In this document: positions 1 through 9,157 of the stretch, piece by piece
How the letters are laid out: each line of letters opens with the position of its first letter
How positions within the stretch are numbered: position 1 is the first letter of the stretch
Assembly: GCF_033446605.1 (NCBI RefSeq)
Contig: NZ_JAWQUO010000008.1
Span: forward strand, 62,001-126,000
Direction of reading: 5' to 3'
From: Iodobacter sp025352645
Lineage (GTDB): Bacteria > Pseudomonadota > Gammaproteobacteria > Burkholderiales > Chitinibacteraceae
Length of the DNA stretch: 64,000 nt
Translations under genes and position numbers: made by a program
The notes under the pieces: model-generated
What the model saw: only the letters and a program-made list of their open reading frames with translations
The model's database searches: none
What the model was told of the DNA's origin: nothing

Positions 1-557
1 CAGGCTTAATCAAAGGCTGGCGCAATGAAAACTACAGCGTATTTTCCCCCACCCCAGAGGGCGATCTTGACCTTAGCCACCCCCTGTTTGAGCTAGAACG
101 CGCAGCTTTTAGGCGCTTTGGCCTCACCAGCCGCGCGGTGCATATCAACGGCTATACCAGCGCTGGGGAGCTATGGATAGGCCAACGGGCCAGCAGCAAA
201 GCCACCGATCCCAATCGCTTAGATAATTTGGCGGCGGGTGGCATTAGCGCAGGCGAAGCCATCTGGGATTGTATGATCAGGGAATTAGCTGAAGAAGCGG
301 GTGTGCCGCTATGGATCGCACAAAATGCCAGCTACCAAGGCAGCATTCGCAGCACGCGCGTGGAGGCAGATGGTACGCAAGATGAGATCTTGTATATTTA
401 TGATCTACTGCTGCCTCAAGATTTTGTGCCTAACAATAGGGACGGAGAAGTGGCAGAATTTAGGCTTTACCCCTTTGCAGCAATAGATGCAGCGCTAGTG
501 CATTTCACCGCAGACGCCGCCTTGGTTACGCAATCCTTTTTAAAGCAGTTACGCTAG
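1..557 (+). CDS. NUDIX hydrolase, DUF4743-type (5' end missing)
   Basis: The frame is open from the first base of the window, so the true start lies upstream; an apparent GTG start at 138 is internal. The visible part has a complete NUDIX box (G-x5-E-x7-RELAEEAGV, window positions about 237-305), which binds the divalent metal for pyrophosphate-bond hydrolysis. Upstream residues ERAAFRRFGL and AVHINGY, together with GQRASSKATDPNRLDN, match the DUF4743/thiamine-pyrophosphokinase-related NUDIX group. The substrate is probably a nucleotide or thiamine pyrophosphate derivative, but it cannot be read from the sequence. The gene converges on the minus-strand DUF5672 gene with about 50 bp between stops. 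Confidence 0.85.
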   Translation, partial: GLIKGWRNENYSVFSPTPEGDLDLSHPLFELERAAFRRFGLTSRAVHINGYTSAGELWIGQRASSKATDPNRLDNLAAGGISAGEAIWDCMIRELAEEAGVPLWIAQNASYQGSIRSTRVEADGTQDEILYIYDLLLPQDFVPNNRDGEVAEFRLYPFAAIDAALVHFTADAALVTQSFLKQLR

Positions 558-609
558 AAAACCATGTTTTATGCTGCGCCTAGCCTGCAAGATCTATCAG
601 GGGTCCACG

Positions 610-1353
610 CTAAACCTGAGGCGGTGGCGAGGGCAAAAACGGTAGCCAAAAATCCAAATCATACTTCCACCACGCATGCCCCCCCATGGGCGTGCGCCGA
701 CCATTTACCTCATAGTAATAAGCGGGTTTTAATTCCATTGCAAACAAAGAAGCCGTAATTTCATTAGGGATAATAAAATCAATAGATAAAGCACCCATAT
801 AAGAAAAAAACAAATCCTCACTTGATCCTGTATTTAAAAACACCGAAACCGCCACAGGGAATTCATTTAATAAAGAGAGGCACTTATTGACTCGACGCAA
901 GCTTAAACCACCATTGCCTACATAAACCTTAACCCGTTTACCAAACTCGCCTTCAAAGCGGCCAAGATTGACAAATAACTCATTGCCATCTGGCCATGGT
1001 GCGCCAATATAGTCAAAAGACTTATTAAGCCAAACATCTAAATCATCGCGTAAAATAATGGCATCGGTTTGCAGAATAAGTAAAAACTCATAGCTGATAA
1101 ACTGCTGATAAAAAAAATCAGCCAGCAGCAGGCGATTATAGCCAGCGATACTGGCAAAATAATGGCTATCAAATAAAATAAACTCTATCGCGGGATAGCG
1201 AGTCTGATAGTAAGATCGGAGCATATTTTTAGGTGCAATAAAACGTATATTCCGCCCAGCCAGATTTTGCAGCGAAACATCCAGCGAGTATTGCTCAATC
1301 AAAGAAAGCTCGCCCTTATAAAGCGGAACCAGCACCAGCAACTTATCCGGCAT
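610..1353 (-). CDS. DUF5672 family protein, putative glycosyltransferase
   Basis: Protein of 247 residues with no signal peptide or membrane segment. It has an N-terminal hydrophobic strand (LLVLVPLYKGE), QTDAII near residues 95-100 resembling a DxD-like nucleotide-sugar site, YIGAPW near 115-120, VGNGGLSLRR near 145-154 and GHAWWKYD near the C terminus. All are hallmarks of DUF5672, a family usually found in glycan biosynthesis clusters. An upstream in-frame ATG at 1371 exists, but the start at 1353 has AAGG at good spacing. It is the last gene of the long minus-strand glycan/secretion block. Transfer of a sugar onto the adhesin glycan is an inference. Confidence 0.7.
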   Translation of the reverse strand: MPDKLLVLVPLYKGELSLIEQYSLDVSLQNLAGRNIRFIAPKNMLRSYYQTRYPAIEFILFDSHYFASIAGYNRLLLADFFYQQFISYEFLLILQTDAIILRDDLDVWLNKSFDYIGAPWPDGNELFVNLGRFEGEFGKRVKVYVGNGGLSLRRVNKCLSLLNEFPVAVSVFLNTGSSEDLFFSYMGALSIDFIIPNEITASLFAMELKPAYYYEVNGRRTPMGGHAWWKYDLDFWLPFLPSPPPQV

Positions 1354-1421
1354 AGAATAAACCTTGCCCATATGAATATGCAGAATCAGTCTGCTTATTC
1401 ATAAAATAATGCCCTGTATGG

Positions 1422-2519
1422 CTAGCCAATTTTAATCTCCAGCATCTCTGCTGCGTAGCTCAGCATTTGCCTAACACTTTGATCGCCATGATGCTGCTGC
1501 AATGCAAATTGGTGTCGGGCCAGTATGCCATCACGCCCGCCTTCATTAAATAAGCGATTCGCCTGCTCAACCACCGCCTGCGGCGCAATAATATCTGCAG
1601 GAGAATAAAAAACAATATGCTCACGGCTAATTGTATTCACTGGTGGCAAAAAGCGTAAAGAGGCAGGCACTAAAGGAATACCACCGCTAATTAAGGCATC
1701 AAAAATACGGATAGGCACATCATTTAATACCGGCGCAATCCAGTGTGCGGTATGTGCAGTCCATTCATTCAATCTATCACTCGCAGAGCGGCCATGAAAA
1801 GTGTGGCTGCTAAAACCAATAGAAGGATAATGCTGGCTTAAAGTAGAAATCATCTGAATTCTAAAACTAAATCTAGCATAAGGAATATGCATTCCTAAAG
1901 GCTGGGCCGAGCGCTCCGCATTTAAAATACCATGTAGGTTTTCATTTAAAAACTGACGTGACCACTGCACGCATGAGCAATAAACTGGCCCAGCCGTTAG
2001 CCAATTATAGCGGCTTAATAAATATAAATTTTCATGGTGTGCTGGGGAATAAATATCTGAATGTGCGGCTAAAAAAGTACTGACATCCAGCCAGTGATGA
2101 TTATCCCAATCCCAGCCAATAAATAATGTTGCCGTGCACTCATCAAAAAAATCCGCATAGGCATTGCGCAATACATCGGTGCCCACATCATTATTATTGA
2201 CAATAACAATACAGCCCTCAAGCTGCGCTTTTTTCTCTGCACGCTGTTGTTCATTGTCTTCCTGAAAAAAAGCTTTATCCAGAATGCCCGTTTCTATGCC
2301 GCTTATACTGCAATTAAACCCTGCTAAATTAGCACTCAACCAGACTTTTTTAACTGCGTTTTTTTCAAAATGCGCTTTAATTAGGCTGACTCGGGCTGCT
2401 TTTGCTGCCGCCAAATAAAAAAATGAATCGTGTTGAGCATTGCTGATATATTCATTCGCCTGCCTAGCTGGCAAATCACGGTCTGATAAGCGGGAAAAAA
2501 GCGTCTGAATAGGATTCAA
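1422..2519 (-). CDS. glycosyltransferase-like protein
   Basis: Protein of 365 residues. The best start is a TTG at 2519 preceded by AAGGAC at 8 nt. The C-terminal third carries VPIRIFDALISGGIPLVP (about residues 270-287), which resembles the nucleotide-sugar binding loop of GT-B enzymes of the Glyco_trans_1_2 type, followed by SREHIVFYSPADII. The N-terminal half is divergent and I do not recognise a specific family. It sits between the UDP-glucuronate decarboxylase and the DUF5672 gene, so a role in adding a sugar (possibly xylose) is plausible but inferred. Cytoplasmic; no signal peptide seen. Confidence 0.55.
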   Translation of the reverse strand: MNPIQTLFSRLSDRDLPARQANEYISNAQHDSFFYLAAAKAARVSLIKAHFEKNAVKKVWLSANLAGFNCSISGIETGILDKAFFQEDNEQQRAEKKAQLEGCIVIVNNNDVGTDVLRNAYADFFDECTATLFIGWDWDNHHWLDVSTFLAAHSDIYSPAHHENLYLLSRYNWLTAGPVYCSCVQWSRQFLNENLHGILNAERSAQPLGMHIPYARFSFRIQMISTLSQHYPSIGFSSHTFHGRSASDRLNEWTAHTAHWIAPVLNDVPIRIFDALISGGIPLVPASLRFLPPVNTISREHIVFYSPADIIAPQAVVEQANRLFNEGGRDGILARHQFALQQHHGDQSVRQMLSYAAEMLEIKIG

Positions 2520-2547
2520 TTTTCAGTCCTTAAAATCAAATAAGAAA

Positions 2548-3483
2548 TCAAACCAGCACCGTTTTAAAATATGCAATCGTTTCTTTTAAGCCATCTTCCA
2601 GTGAAACACGGGGCGTCCAGTTTAATTTAGCCTGTACAAGACTGATATCTGGTTTACGCTGGCGCGGATCATCCTGCGGCAGAGGTTTATAAACAATTTT
2701 TGAAGTAGAACCCGTTAGTTTTAAAACCGTTTCTGCTAGCTGCAGCATCGTAAACTCGCTAGGGTTACCTACATTCACTGGGCCGGTAAAATCAGCGGGG
2801 CTATCCATCATTCTGAGCATGGCTTCAATTAAATCATCCACATAACAAAAGCTGCGCGTCTGCTGCCCATCACCAAACATAGAGATCTCTTCACCCCTTA
2901 ATGCCTGCACAATAAAATTGCTAACTACCCGCCCATCATTCGGGTGCATTCTTGGCCCATAGGTATTAAAAATACGAATCACTTTAATATCTACTTTATG
3001 CTGACGGTGGTAATCAAAAAATAAAGTTTCAGCGCAGCGCTTTCCCTCGTCATAACAACTACGTATACCAATTGGATTCACCCGCCCCCAATATTCCTCG
3101 GGCTGTGGATGTACATCTGGGTCACCATAAACTTCGCTGGTTGATGCTTGCAAAATACGTGCTTTTACCCGCTTGGCAAGGCCAAGCATATTAATTGCGC
3201 CATGCACGCTGGTTTTAGTTGTTTGTACTGGATCATGCTGGTAATGAACGGGGCTGGCTGGGCAGGCTAAATTAAATATTTTATTTACTTCAATATATAA
3301 AGGGAAAGTCACATCATGCCGCATCATTTCAAAGTGAGGATGATTAAATAAATGTGAGACATTACGCTTACTTCCCGTATAAAAATTATCAACGCAAAGT
3401 ATATCGTCCCCCCTTTCTATTAAACGGTCACACAAATGAGAACCTAAAAAACCGGCACCACCGGTCACTAAAATTTTATCCAT
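2548..3483 (-). CDS. UDP-glucuronate decarboxylase (UDP-xylose synthase, SDR family)
   Basis: Protein of 311 residues. The NAD-binding GGAGFLGSHL lies at residues 8-17, ASTSEVYGDP supplies the catalytic Ser/Thr, and SCYDEGKRCAE contains the Tyr-x3-Lys pair. The run NLACPASPVHYQHDPVQTTK is characteristic of UXS enzymes, which convert UDP-glucuronate to UDP-xylose through a 4-keto intermediate. A longer frame begins at 3576 but overlaps the preceding gene; ATG 3483 has AGGGG 6 nt upstream and starts exactly at the Rossmann fold. In the glycan block it would supply UDP-xylose (or a 4-keto pentose) to the neighbouring transferases. Confidence 0.85.
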   Translation of the reverse strand: MDKILVTGGAGFLGSHLCDRLIERGDDILCVDNFYTGSKRNVSHLFNHPHFEMMRHDVTFPLYIEVNKIFNLACPASPVHYQHDPVQTTKTSVHGAINMLGLAKRVKARILQASTSEVYGDPDVHPQPEEYWGRVNPIGIRSCYDEGKRCAETLFFDYHRQHKVDIKVIRIFNTYGPRMHPNDGRVVSNFIVQALRGEEISMFGDGQQTRSFCYVDDLIEAMLRMMDSPADFTGPVNVGNPSEFTMLQLAETVLKLTGSTSKIVYKPLPQDDPRQRKPDISLVQAKLNWTPRVSLEDGLKETIAYFKTVLV

Positions 3484-3518
3484 AACGGCCCCTGAGCATT
3501 GTTTTAACGCGCTGTTAT

Positions 3519-4379
3519 TTACCCTGCACTCTGCCCTGCCAGATAAGGGTTGGTATCTGTCCTTAAAAAGCGCCATTCCGGATTTTGTAAAGCCAGCATA
3601 TCAAACAGCTCTGCCGTAACCGTGCTTTTAAAAAATACCGCTTGAATATAATTAGCCTTCAACGCACCATTTTTAACGGCATCAGTGGCCTCTGCCACTT
3701 TTATTTGTGTTTCTTCCCAGATTGGGTCACCTGTGGTGCAAAATGCAAATTCACAATTAGGGATATAAACATCTACCATATGCTTGGTTGCTATCCCTCG
3801 GATATTTAAGCCATAGGCAATTTTTTCTAATTCACGCCCTGAATACTGATAAACATAATTACCCACCGATTCATAATGCGGGCTGCTTGCATCTGAGCGG
3901 CAAGGAAAATCAACCCATGGGTCCTGTGGCTCAATAATTACAATGCCATAGCGCGCCACCCTAAAAAACTCATAAATAGCCGCATAAGGGCGGCTCATAT
4001 GATGCAGAGCTTCTTTGCACAATATAAAATCAAATGAATTATCGGCAAAACTCAGCGCCTCGGCATTTTCAATACAATAATCATTAATATGCCCTGCTGC
4101 TCTGGTTTGCTTAAGCACGGTATCGTCTAAATCACTGGCTAATACGTCGCTAAAGCCTGCCTGCAATAAGCGCCAAGCATCTGTCCCTGCACCGTCCCCC
4201 ACCGTCAGCCAGGCATATTTTTTTAAGCTGTTGAATATATCAAGCACAGGGGCAAGCAATTGAGTATGCCGCCAGTAATTCACAGTGCCGGGTGTCCACC
4301 ATGAATCATAAAGAGAGCGGTGATGGGCATCGCCCATAAACTCTGACCAGTGCTTTTCATGAATTTCATTCATTGACAT
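3519..4379 (-). CDS. class I SAM-dependent methyltransferase
   Basis: Protein of 286 residues. SAM-binding motif I is LTVGDGAGTDAWRLL near residues 58-72, the acidic end of strand 2 is VLASDLDD, and FDFILCKEALHHMSRP matches motif IV of Methyltransf_11 proteins. The C-terminal half (about residues 150-286) is an extra domain I do not recognise. It is first of three consecutive, mutually different methyltransferase genes. Context suggests sugar O- or N-methylation of a glycan, but the substrate is not determined by sequence. Confidence 0.75.
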   Translation of the reverse strand: MSMNEIHEKHWSEFMGDAHHRSLYDSWWTPGTVNYWRHTQLLAPVLDIFNSLKKYAWLTVGDGAGTDAWRLLQAGFSDVLASDLDDTVLKQTRAAGHINDYCIENAEALSFADNSFDFILCKEALHHMSRPYAAIYEFFRVARYGIVIIEPQDPWVDFPCRSDASSPHYESVGNYVYQYSGRELEKIAYGLNIRGIATKHMVDVYIPNCEFAFCTTGDPIWEETQIKVAEATDAVKNGALKANYIQAVFFKSTVTAELFDMLALQNPEWRFLRTDTNPYLAGQSAG

Positions 4380-4404
4380 TGTTCAGACCTGCCTGCGCTT
4401 AGTA

Positions 4405-5262
4405 TTAGAACTTGCGCTCTAAAATAAAAAAAATACCGCTATTAGAAAAGTCTTTTCTTCCAGGATATTGTTTTTGTAATTGCTGTTTCACCAAATCAGG
4501 CACCGGCACTTCATAAATCGCTTGGCTTTGCAAAACAGTAAAACCGCTACGCTCAACCATCTCTATATAATCATCAATAAAAAATCGGTTGATATGAGGC
4601 GAGTTATAAACAAAATAAACAATCTCTCTTGCTGTTTTCTCATCGCATTTTCCACACAGCAAATCATATAATTCCATAGGGCGAAAAAGTAAGTGCCCCC
4701 ATGGAGGAATGGGGGAATTACCAAAGCTCCAGTGATTACCTGCGTCATCCACAATCTCAGGTAAATGGTGTCCGTTATAACAAGACCACACAGGAGCAAA
4801 CATCGTAAAAAGCTTTCCCCCCGGCACCAGCGCCCTTCTCATTTTATCCAGCGCTAAAGGCAGGCGTGCAATATGCTCAAATGCAGCAATAGAAAATATT
4901 AAATCAAACTGCGATTCCATCTGCTCAGGCAGATCTTCAATATGGCCATAAAAAATATTGTAATTTTTATCCAGCAGAGCTGGTGTTGCACTGGAAAAAA
5001 GTATTTTCTGATTATCTTCAATGGGCGGGGTACCCAACACATAGCCAGTGCTTAATGTTTCTTTCCAATAATCCAGCTCTTCAAGCGCAGTCCACTGTGC
5101 AGCGCCAAGCTCTTCTATAACGAACCTTTGCGGCAGGCTTCCCCCTACTTCCAATACTTTTTTGCCATGAAACCCAACCGTCTGCTGTGCAAAAGAAGCG
5201 TATTCAATATGGTAGCTTAAGCCAAATTCTTGCTGTAATTGTTTTACTTTTTCAGCATCCAT
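4405..5262 (-). CDS. class I SAM-dependent methyltransferase
   Basis: Protein of about 285 residues. Motif I is KVLEVGGSLPQRFV, followed by a motif IV region FDLIFSIAAFEHIARLPLAL and a Methyltransf_11-like segment VPGGKLFTMFAPVWS. Its frame opens at a TTG at 5280, but AAAGG just upstream of two ATGs (5265 and 5262) points to one of those; 5262 has the better spacing. The central region has a long insertion rich in aromatic residues, typical of large polysaccharide-cluster methyltransferases. Only about 25-35 bp separate it from its neighbours, consistent with co-transcription. Confidence 0.7.
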   Translation of the reverse strand: MDAEKVKQLQQEFGLSYHIEYASFAQQTVGFHGKKVLEVGGSLPQRFVIEELGAAQWTALEELDYWKETLSTGYVLGTPPIEDNQKILFSSATPALLDKNYNIFYGHIEDLPEQMESQFDLIFSIAAFEHIARLPLALDKMRRALVPGGKLFTMFAPVWSCYNGHHLPEIVDDAGNHWSFGNSPIPPWGHLLFRPMELYDLLCGKCDEKTAREIVYFVYNSPHINRFFIDDYIEMVERSGFTVLQSQAIYEVPVPDLVKQQLQKQYPGRKDFSNSGIFFILERKF

Positions 5263-5296
5263 CATTGCCTTTGCACCCAATATAAAATGAAAAGTT

Positions 5297-5791
5297 TTAT
5301 TTAATTAATTCAACTTTTTGCATCACAGTCAGCAAATGAGGTCCGCGCCATTCCTGCAACTTTATTTCAAATGCGCCATTAAAACCATAACCCGCAGCCC
5401 AGCGATTAACATTATCAAAATAGGCTTGAAAGGTTTGATCGGTAATAATATTAACGTGGGTAGGATCACGAAAAGCTTCAGGGTGAGGATAAGCAGGGGT
5501 AAAGGATAAAAATTGCCCCCCTATTTTAAGCACCCGATAAACTTCGTTCATGACTTCTACAAAAGCATTTCTGCGATCAGGCACGTAGATAACACGGGGA
5601 ATATGTTCTAAAAAATCATGGGCGGTTACAAAATCAAAATAGCCATCTTCAAAAGGGATAGGCTCTATCACTAAATCTGCACATTTAATATTGGCATCCA
5701 GATCTTCTCTTACATCAATGCCAAACACCTCATCGGCATTAAATGGGTTTTTAGGGCTGGGCCCACAACCAATATCTAGGCTTCGTGACAT
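5297..5791 (-). CDS. small class I SAM-dependent methyltransferase
   Basis: Compact protein of 164 residues with motif I at its very N terminus (LDIGCGPSPKNP), motif II-like EVFGIDVRED, FDFVTAHDFLEHIPRV and VYRVLKIGGQFLSFTP. This is the usual layout of Methyltransf_11 enzymes in O-antigen and glycan clusters. A strong Shine-Dalgarno (AAGGAG) precedes ATG 5791. It begins directly downstream of the OGT-like gene (53 bp) and is followed after 16-34 bp by the second methyltransferase, so the three probably share a transcript. Confidence 0.75.
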   Translation of the reverse strand: MSRSLDIGCGPSPKNPFNADEVFGIDVREDLDANIKCADLVIEPIPFEDGYFDFVTAHDFLEHIPRVIYVPDRRNAFVEVMNEVYRVLKIGGQFLSFTPAYPHPEAFRDPTHVNIITDQTFQAYFDNVNRWAAGYGFNGAFEIKLQEWRGPHLLTVMQKVELIK

Positions 5792-5844
5792 AGTGTCTCC
5801 TTGTTTTTTAAAACATTAGCTATAGCGTGAGCCAGTATTGCCGC

Positions 5845-7719
5845 TTAATGACTTAATTCGTCTTTATACTCACCCAGCTGCTGCACTCGCCACATGGCGA
5901 TATAGGTGTTTTCTAAATTCTGACAAAGCCCTTTGGTATCAAATAATGCGAAGTTGGCTTTATTATTGATCAATTTTTGTTTTACGCTAGTTAATTGTTC
6001 AGGGTTATTCGTTAATTGTAGAATAAGTTTTTCATATTCCTCTAGGGAATGGGTGACCAGCTCAGGTAGGCCAATTGCATGCAGCAGGCTTCCTGCCACG
6101 CGGGATGGAAATGAATTGCCCATATACGTCACCACCGGTAAGCCTGCCATCAGGGCATCAGCGGCGGTGGTATGCGCGTTATAGGGGTGGGTATCGAGGA
6201 ACACATCAGCTTGGCGATAGCGGGCAAGGTGGTCTTCCACCAAAGGTACTCTATTAGCAAATACCAGCCTATCTGCAGCCACGCCTCTTAGTTCAGCCTC
6301 TTTACGCAAATTGCGCTGGGATACTTCCCCCCTAGACATCAGCCACAGCACGCTGCCAGGAACTTGGCTGAGCAGCCGCATCCACACATCGAACACCGGT
6401 GGGGAAATTTTGTAATCATGGCTAAATGAGCAAAACACCACGCCCGTTTCTGGCAAGCCGCATTCAGCCCGCGTGGGGGTGCGCTCAGCTATTTGCACGC
6501 TGCTATCGGTAGGTAAATAGGTATCAGGTAAATAAACCACCTGCTCCGTATAAAAAGGCTGATGCTCTGGCGGAATAATATGCCGATCGGCAATGATATA
6601 GTCCACATAATCAATGCCCATTGTGCCTGGATACCCCAAGTAATTCACTTGAATAGGGGCCGGCCTAAAGCTCAGAATATCGGTACGGGTATCTGAGGTA
6701 TAGCCGCCCAAATCCACCACGATATCAATTTCCATATCCCTTAGCATTTGGGCTACTTGCTCTGAGCCCATTTCCCGCACATCAATAAATTGATCGAATG
6801 CATTTAACATTCGCGCCCGTAAGCGGCTTTGATCATCAATCCCTAGCGAGATGGCAATGATTTCAAAGCGTGATTTATCATGCTGCTCAAATACCCCCGC
6901 CATTAAATGCCCAACGGGATGTTCACGCAAATCTGGGGACAAATATGCTAAACGTATTTTTTTATGCCGATAGCGCTCCCCCTGCCAAAATGATTTACTA
7001 TTTTTGGGGCAATATTGATTAGCAAAAATTTGTGCGGCTAATAAATGATCTGCAGCGCTATCGGATACCGACATAAAAGCAAGCGATTTGCACGCAGTCT
7101 GCCCCGCTCTTAGCCCATCAGTAATCTGCTCGCATGATTGTTTGAAGTCACGCCAATCACAGATATGCATGCGCTCATAAAAAAGCAAACCCAAGCCATA
7201 ATTGTAATCGGGTTGGATTTTAAGTAAGCGCTCAAATAAGGCAATCGCTTGCTCACTTTGCTTAAACTCGGTGAGCATAATGCCGCTATTACCTAGGGCA
7301 GAAACATGATCTGGATTAATCGCTAATATTCTTTGAAATCTTTCTAATGCATCTAAATGCCGGTACATGCCTCTAAGCAACACACCGCTATTAAGCAAAA
7401 CGCTTACATCATTGGGATCTAACTCTAAGGCGGCATCAAAGCACTTTAATGCCGCTTCTTTATCTCCCATGGCTTGCACAATAGAGCCTTGCAAATACTT
7501 TAGTAAAGCAAACTGAGGGGCGGCCTCAATACCACGCTCACTGAATTTTAATGCTTGCTTCAACTCGCCAGCATTCAATGCAATTAGCCCTAATGAGTAT
7601 AATGCTGCGGCATTATTTGGCTCTAAATCTAATATTTCATTAAACAATGCACTGGCTTCCTCAATATTTCCTTGGTTTTGAAAAATAATTGCGCTATGCA
7701 GTTTTTCAGAAATTGGCAT
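5845..7719 (-). CDS. TPR-containing O-GlcNAc transferase-like (SPINDLY/GT41) glycosyltransferase
   Basis: Protein of 624 residues. Residues 1 to about 180 are tetratricopeptide repeats (e.g. NNAAALYSLGLIALNAGELK, DVSVLLNSGVLLRGMYRHLD). From about residue 250 the GT41 catalytic region begins with AYLSPDLREHPVGHLM, then DIVVDLGGYTSDTRTDI, RPAPIQVNYLGYPGTMG, a CSFSHDYKISPPVF segment and HTTAADALMAGLPVVTYMG near the C terminus. The last matches the UDP-binding signature of OGT. The family transfers a single sugar from UDP-sugar to Ser/Thr in the cytoplasm. Its position beside a type I secretion system and a Ser/Thr-rich giant substrate suggests that substrate as the acceptor; this is an inference. 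Confidence 0.85.
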   Translation of the reverse strand: MPISEKLHSAIIFQNQGNIEEASALFNEILDLEPNNAAALYSLGLIALNAGELKQALKFSERGIEAAPQFALLKYLQGSIVQAMGDKEAALKCFDAALELDPNDVSVLLNSGVLLRGMYRHLDALERFQRILAINPDHVSALGNSGIMLTEFKQSEQAIALFERLLKIQPDYNYGLGLLFYERMHICDWRDFKQSCEQITDGLRAGQTACKSLAFMSVSDSAADHLLAAQIFANQYCPKNSKSFWQGERYRHKKIRLAYLSPDLREHPVGHLMAGVFEQHDKSRFEIIAISLGIDDQSRLRARMLNAFDQFIDVREMGSEQVAQMLRDMEIDIVVDLGGYTSDTRTDILSFRPAPIQVNYLGYPGTMGIDYVDYIIADRHIIPPEHQPFYTEQVVYLPDTYLPTDSSVQIAERTPTRAECGLPETGVVFCSFSHDYKISPPVFDVWMRLLSQVPGSVLWLMSRGEVSQRNLRKEAELRGVAADRLVFANRVPLVEDHLARYRQADVFLDTHPYNAHTTAADALMAGLPVVTYMGNSFPSRVAGSLLHAIGLPELVTHSLEEYEKLILQLTNNPEQLTSVKQKLINNKANFALFDTKGLCQNLENTYIAMWRVQQLGEYKDELSH

Positions 7720-7804
7720 TGTTAGACTCTTTTGTATTCATATAATATGATTATATTTAAACGAGCTTTTTACTGTAATGAAATTTAATCTGGAATAAAC
7801 CCAA

Positions 7805-9157
7805 TCAAGGCTCTCTAATCGCCTCTTCCATTGCTTTAGTTAAAGGCCAAAGTAGATAGGAAATAACCGAGCGTTTACCTACCACAATTTCTGCAGAAAG
7901 CGTCATCCCAGGCAGCAACCTAGATTTATCTTTCATATTTTTTAGCTTGGCATCGCCAAATACAATATGGCTAATATAAAACGCCTCTTGCCCCGCTGTA
8001 GCAGATTCATTTCTAAATGAATCTTGGCTAATCGTGCGCACTTTGCCCTCTAATGCGCCATGTTTTTGAAACGGAAATGCATCCAGCTTCATATGTACTG
8101 GCACTCCCTCTTTGATATAGCCAATATCAATGGAATCAATTTTCACTTCAACCTCAAGCTGTGCCCCCAAGGGAACCAGCGTAAACATTTGTTCAGCTTC
8201 CCTTAGTACAGACCCCTGAGAAAGCTTACCTACATCCAAAACAACGGCATCCACTGGCGAAACTAAGGTCACCAACTGCTTACGTTTATCGGCCTTTTGA
8301 AGTTGCTCATTCACGCCATCCCGCTCTCTGGTTGCGGCCAATAAGTCTTCCATCACTTTTTGCCGCCAGCTGTTTGAAAACGCTGATTTATCTGCACGTA
8401 AGGCGCCCATTTCACGCAGCAGCTCGTTTTCTTTATTTTGTATTTGCACCAAATCACGCTCAACTTCTAAGCGCCGATCCCTCACCTCCAATAAACGCAG
8501 CTTTGAATCATATTGCTGCAGCAAGGCTTTTTCTTGCATCGCCTCGATTTCATTCATCGATTTCAGCCGTTTCGACAAGACCACCCTATCATTACGATTG
8601 GTTTCAATTGCCGCAGCTAAGCGGGCGACGTTTTGCTCTAATTTAGAAACTTGAGAGCGATAATTAGCTTGCCGTTCAGTTAAAAGCTTGGCTTGTAGCA
8701 AGGTATCGGCATCTATATTTGCATTGCTAGTGGTTTTGCCTGAAAGCTCTGATTGATAGCTGGCAATCTGCGTATCCAAGCTTTGTAAGCGAGTACGTAG
8801 CTGTGCATCATCAGCATGGGCAAACGTAGGATCTAATGTTGCCAATAGCTCACCTTTTTTTACCACTTGCCCCACCCTTACTTCAATCGTTTGAATAATC
8901 GAGGTTTCAAGCGGCTGCACCACAATATTAGGCAATGGATTCACTAGCCGCCCATGCGCCACCACAATTTGCTCTACCTCAGACAAATTGGCCCATAAAA
9001 TAGCGCTAATAAATGCCACCAATAATACAAGCAAGGTGCTGCGCACATAGCGCGGCAAGGGGCTTTGCTCTATTTCATCGGCATCGGGTAAAAACTCGAT
9101 CACCGTCGAGTTTTTTTTGCCTTTTTTAATTACAGGTGGCTTGTTTGTTGATGCCAT
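7805..9157 (-). CDS. HlyD-family type I secretion periplasmic adaptor
   Basis: Protein of 450 residues. The short cytoplasmic N terminus is basic (KKGKKN), then there is one membrane segment (about residues 40-60, LLVLLVAFISAILW), then a biotinyl-lipoyl half (VVQPLETSIIQTIEVRVGQ) and a long coiled coil (about 110-280). The second lipoyl half (LVSPVDAVVLDVGKLSQGSV) and a beta-barrel region ending with LPGMTLSAEIVVGKRS complete the standard architecture. The start overlaps the end of the upstream ABC transporter gene by 28 bp, so the two are translationally coupled. It bridges the ABC protein to a TolC-type outer-membrane channel, which is not encoded in this window. Confidence 0.93.
   Translation of the reverse strand: MASTNKPPVIKKGKKNSTVIEFLPDADEIEQSPLPRYVRSTLLVLLVAFISAILWANLSEVEQIVVAHGRLVNPLPNIVVQPLETSIIQTIEVRVGQVVKKGELLATLDPTFAHADDAQLRTRLQSLDTQIASYQSELSGKTTSNANIDADTLLQAKLLTERQANYRSQVSKLEQNVARLAAAIETNRNDRVVLSKRLKSMNEIEAMQEKALLQQYDSKLRLLEVRDRRLEVERDLVQIQNKENELLREMGALRADKSAFSNSWRQKVMEDLLAATRERDGVNEQLQKADKRKQLVTLVSPVDAVVLDVGKLSQGSVLREAEQMFTLVPLGAQLEVEVKIDSIDIGYIKEGVPVHMKLDAFPFQKHGALEGKVRTISQDSFRNESATAGQEAFYISHIVFGDAKLKNMKDKSRLLPGMTLSAEIVVGKRSVISYLLWPLTKAMEEAIREP

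Noticed and set aside
3484..3576. Longer N terminus for the UDP-glucuronate decarboxylase
   Set aside because: It overlaps the preceding methyltransferase gene, and the Rossmann fold begins right at the ATG at 3483 with a Shine-Dalgarno.
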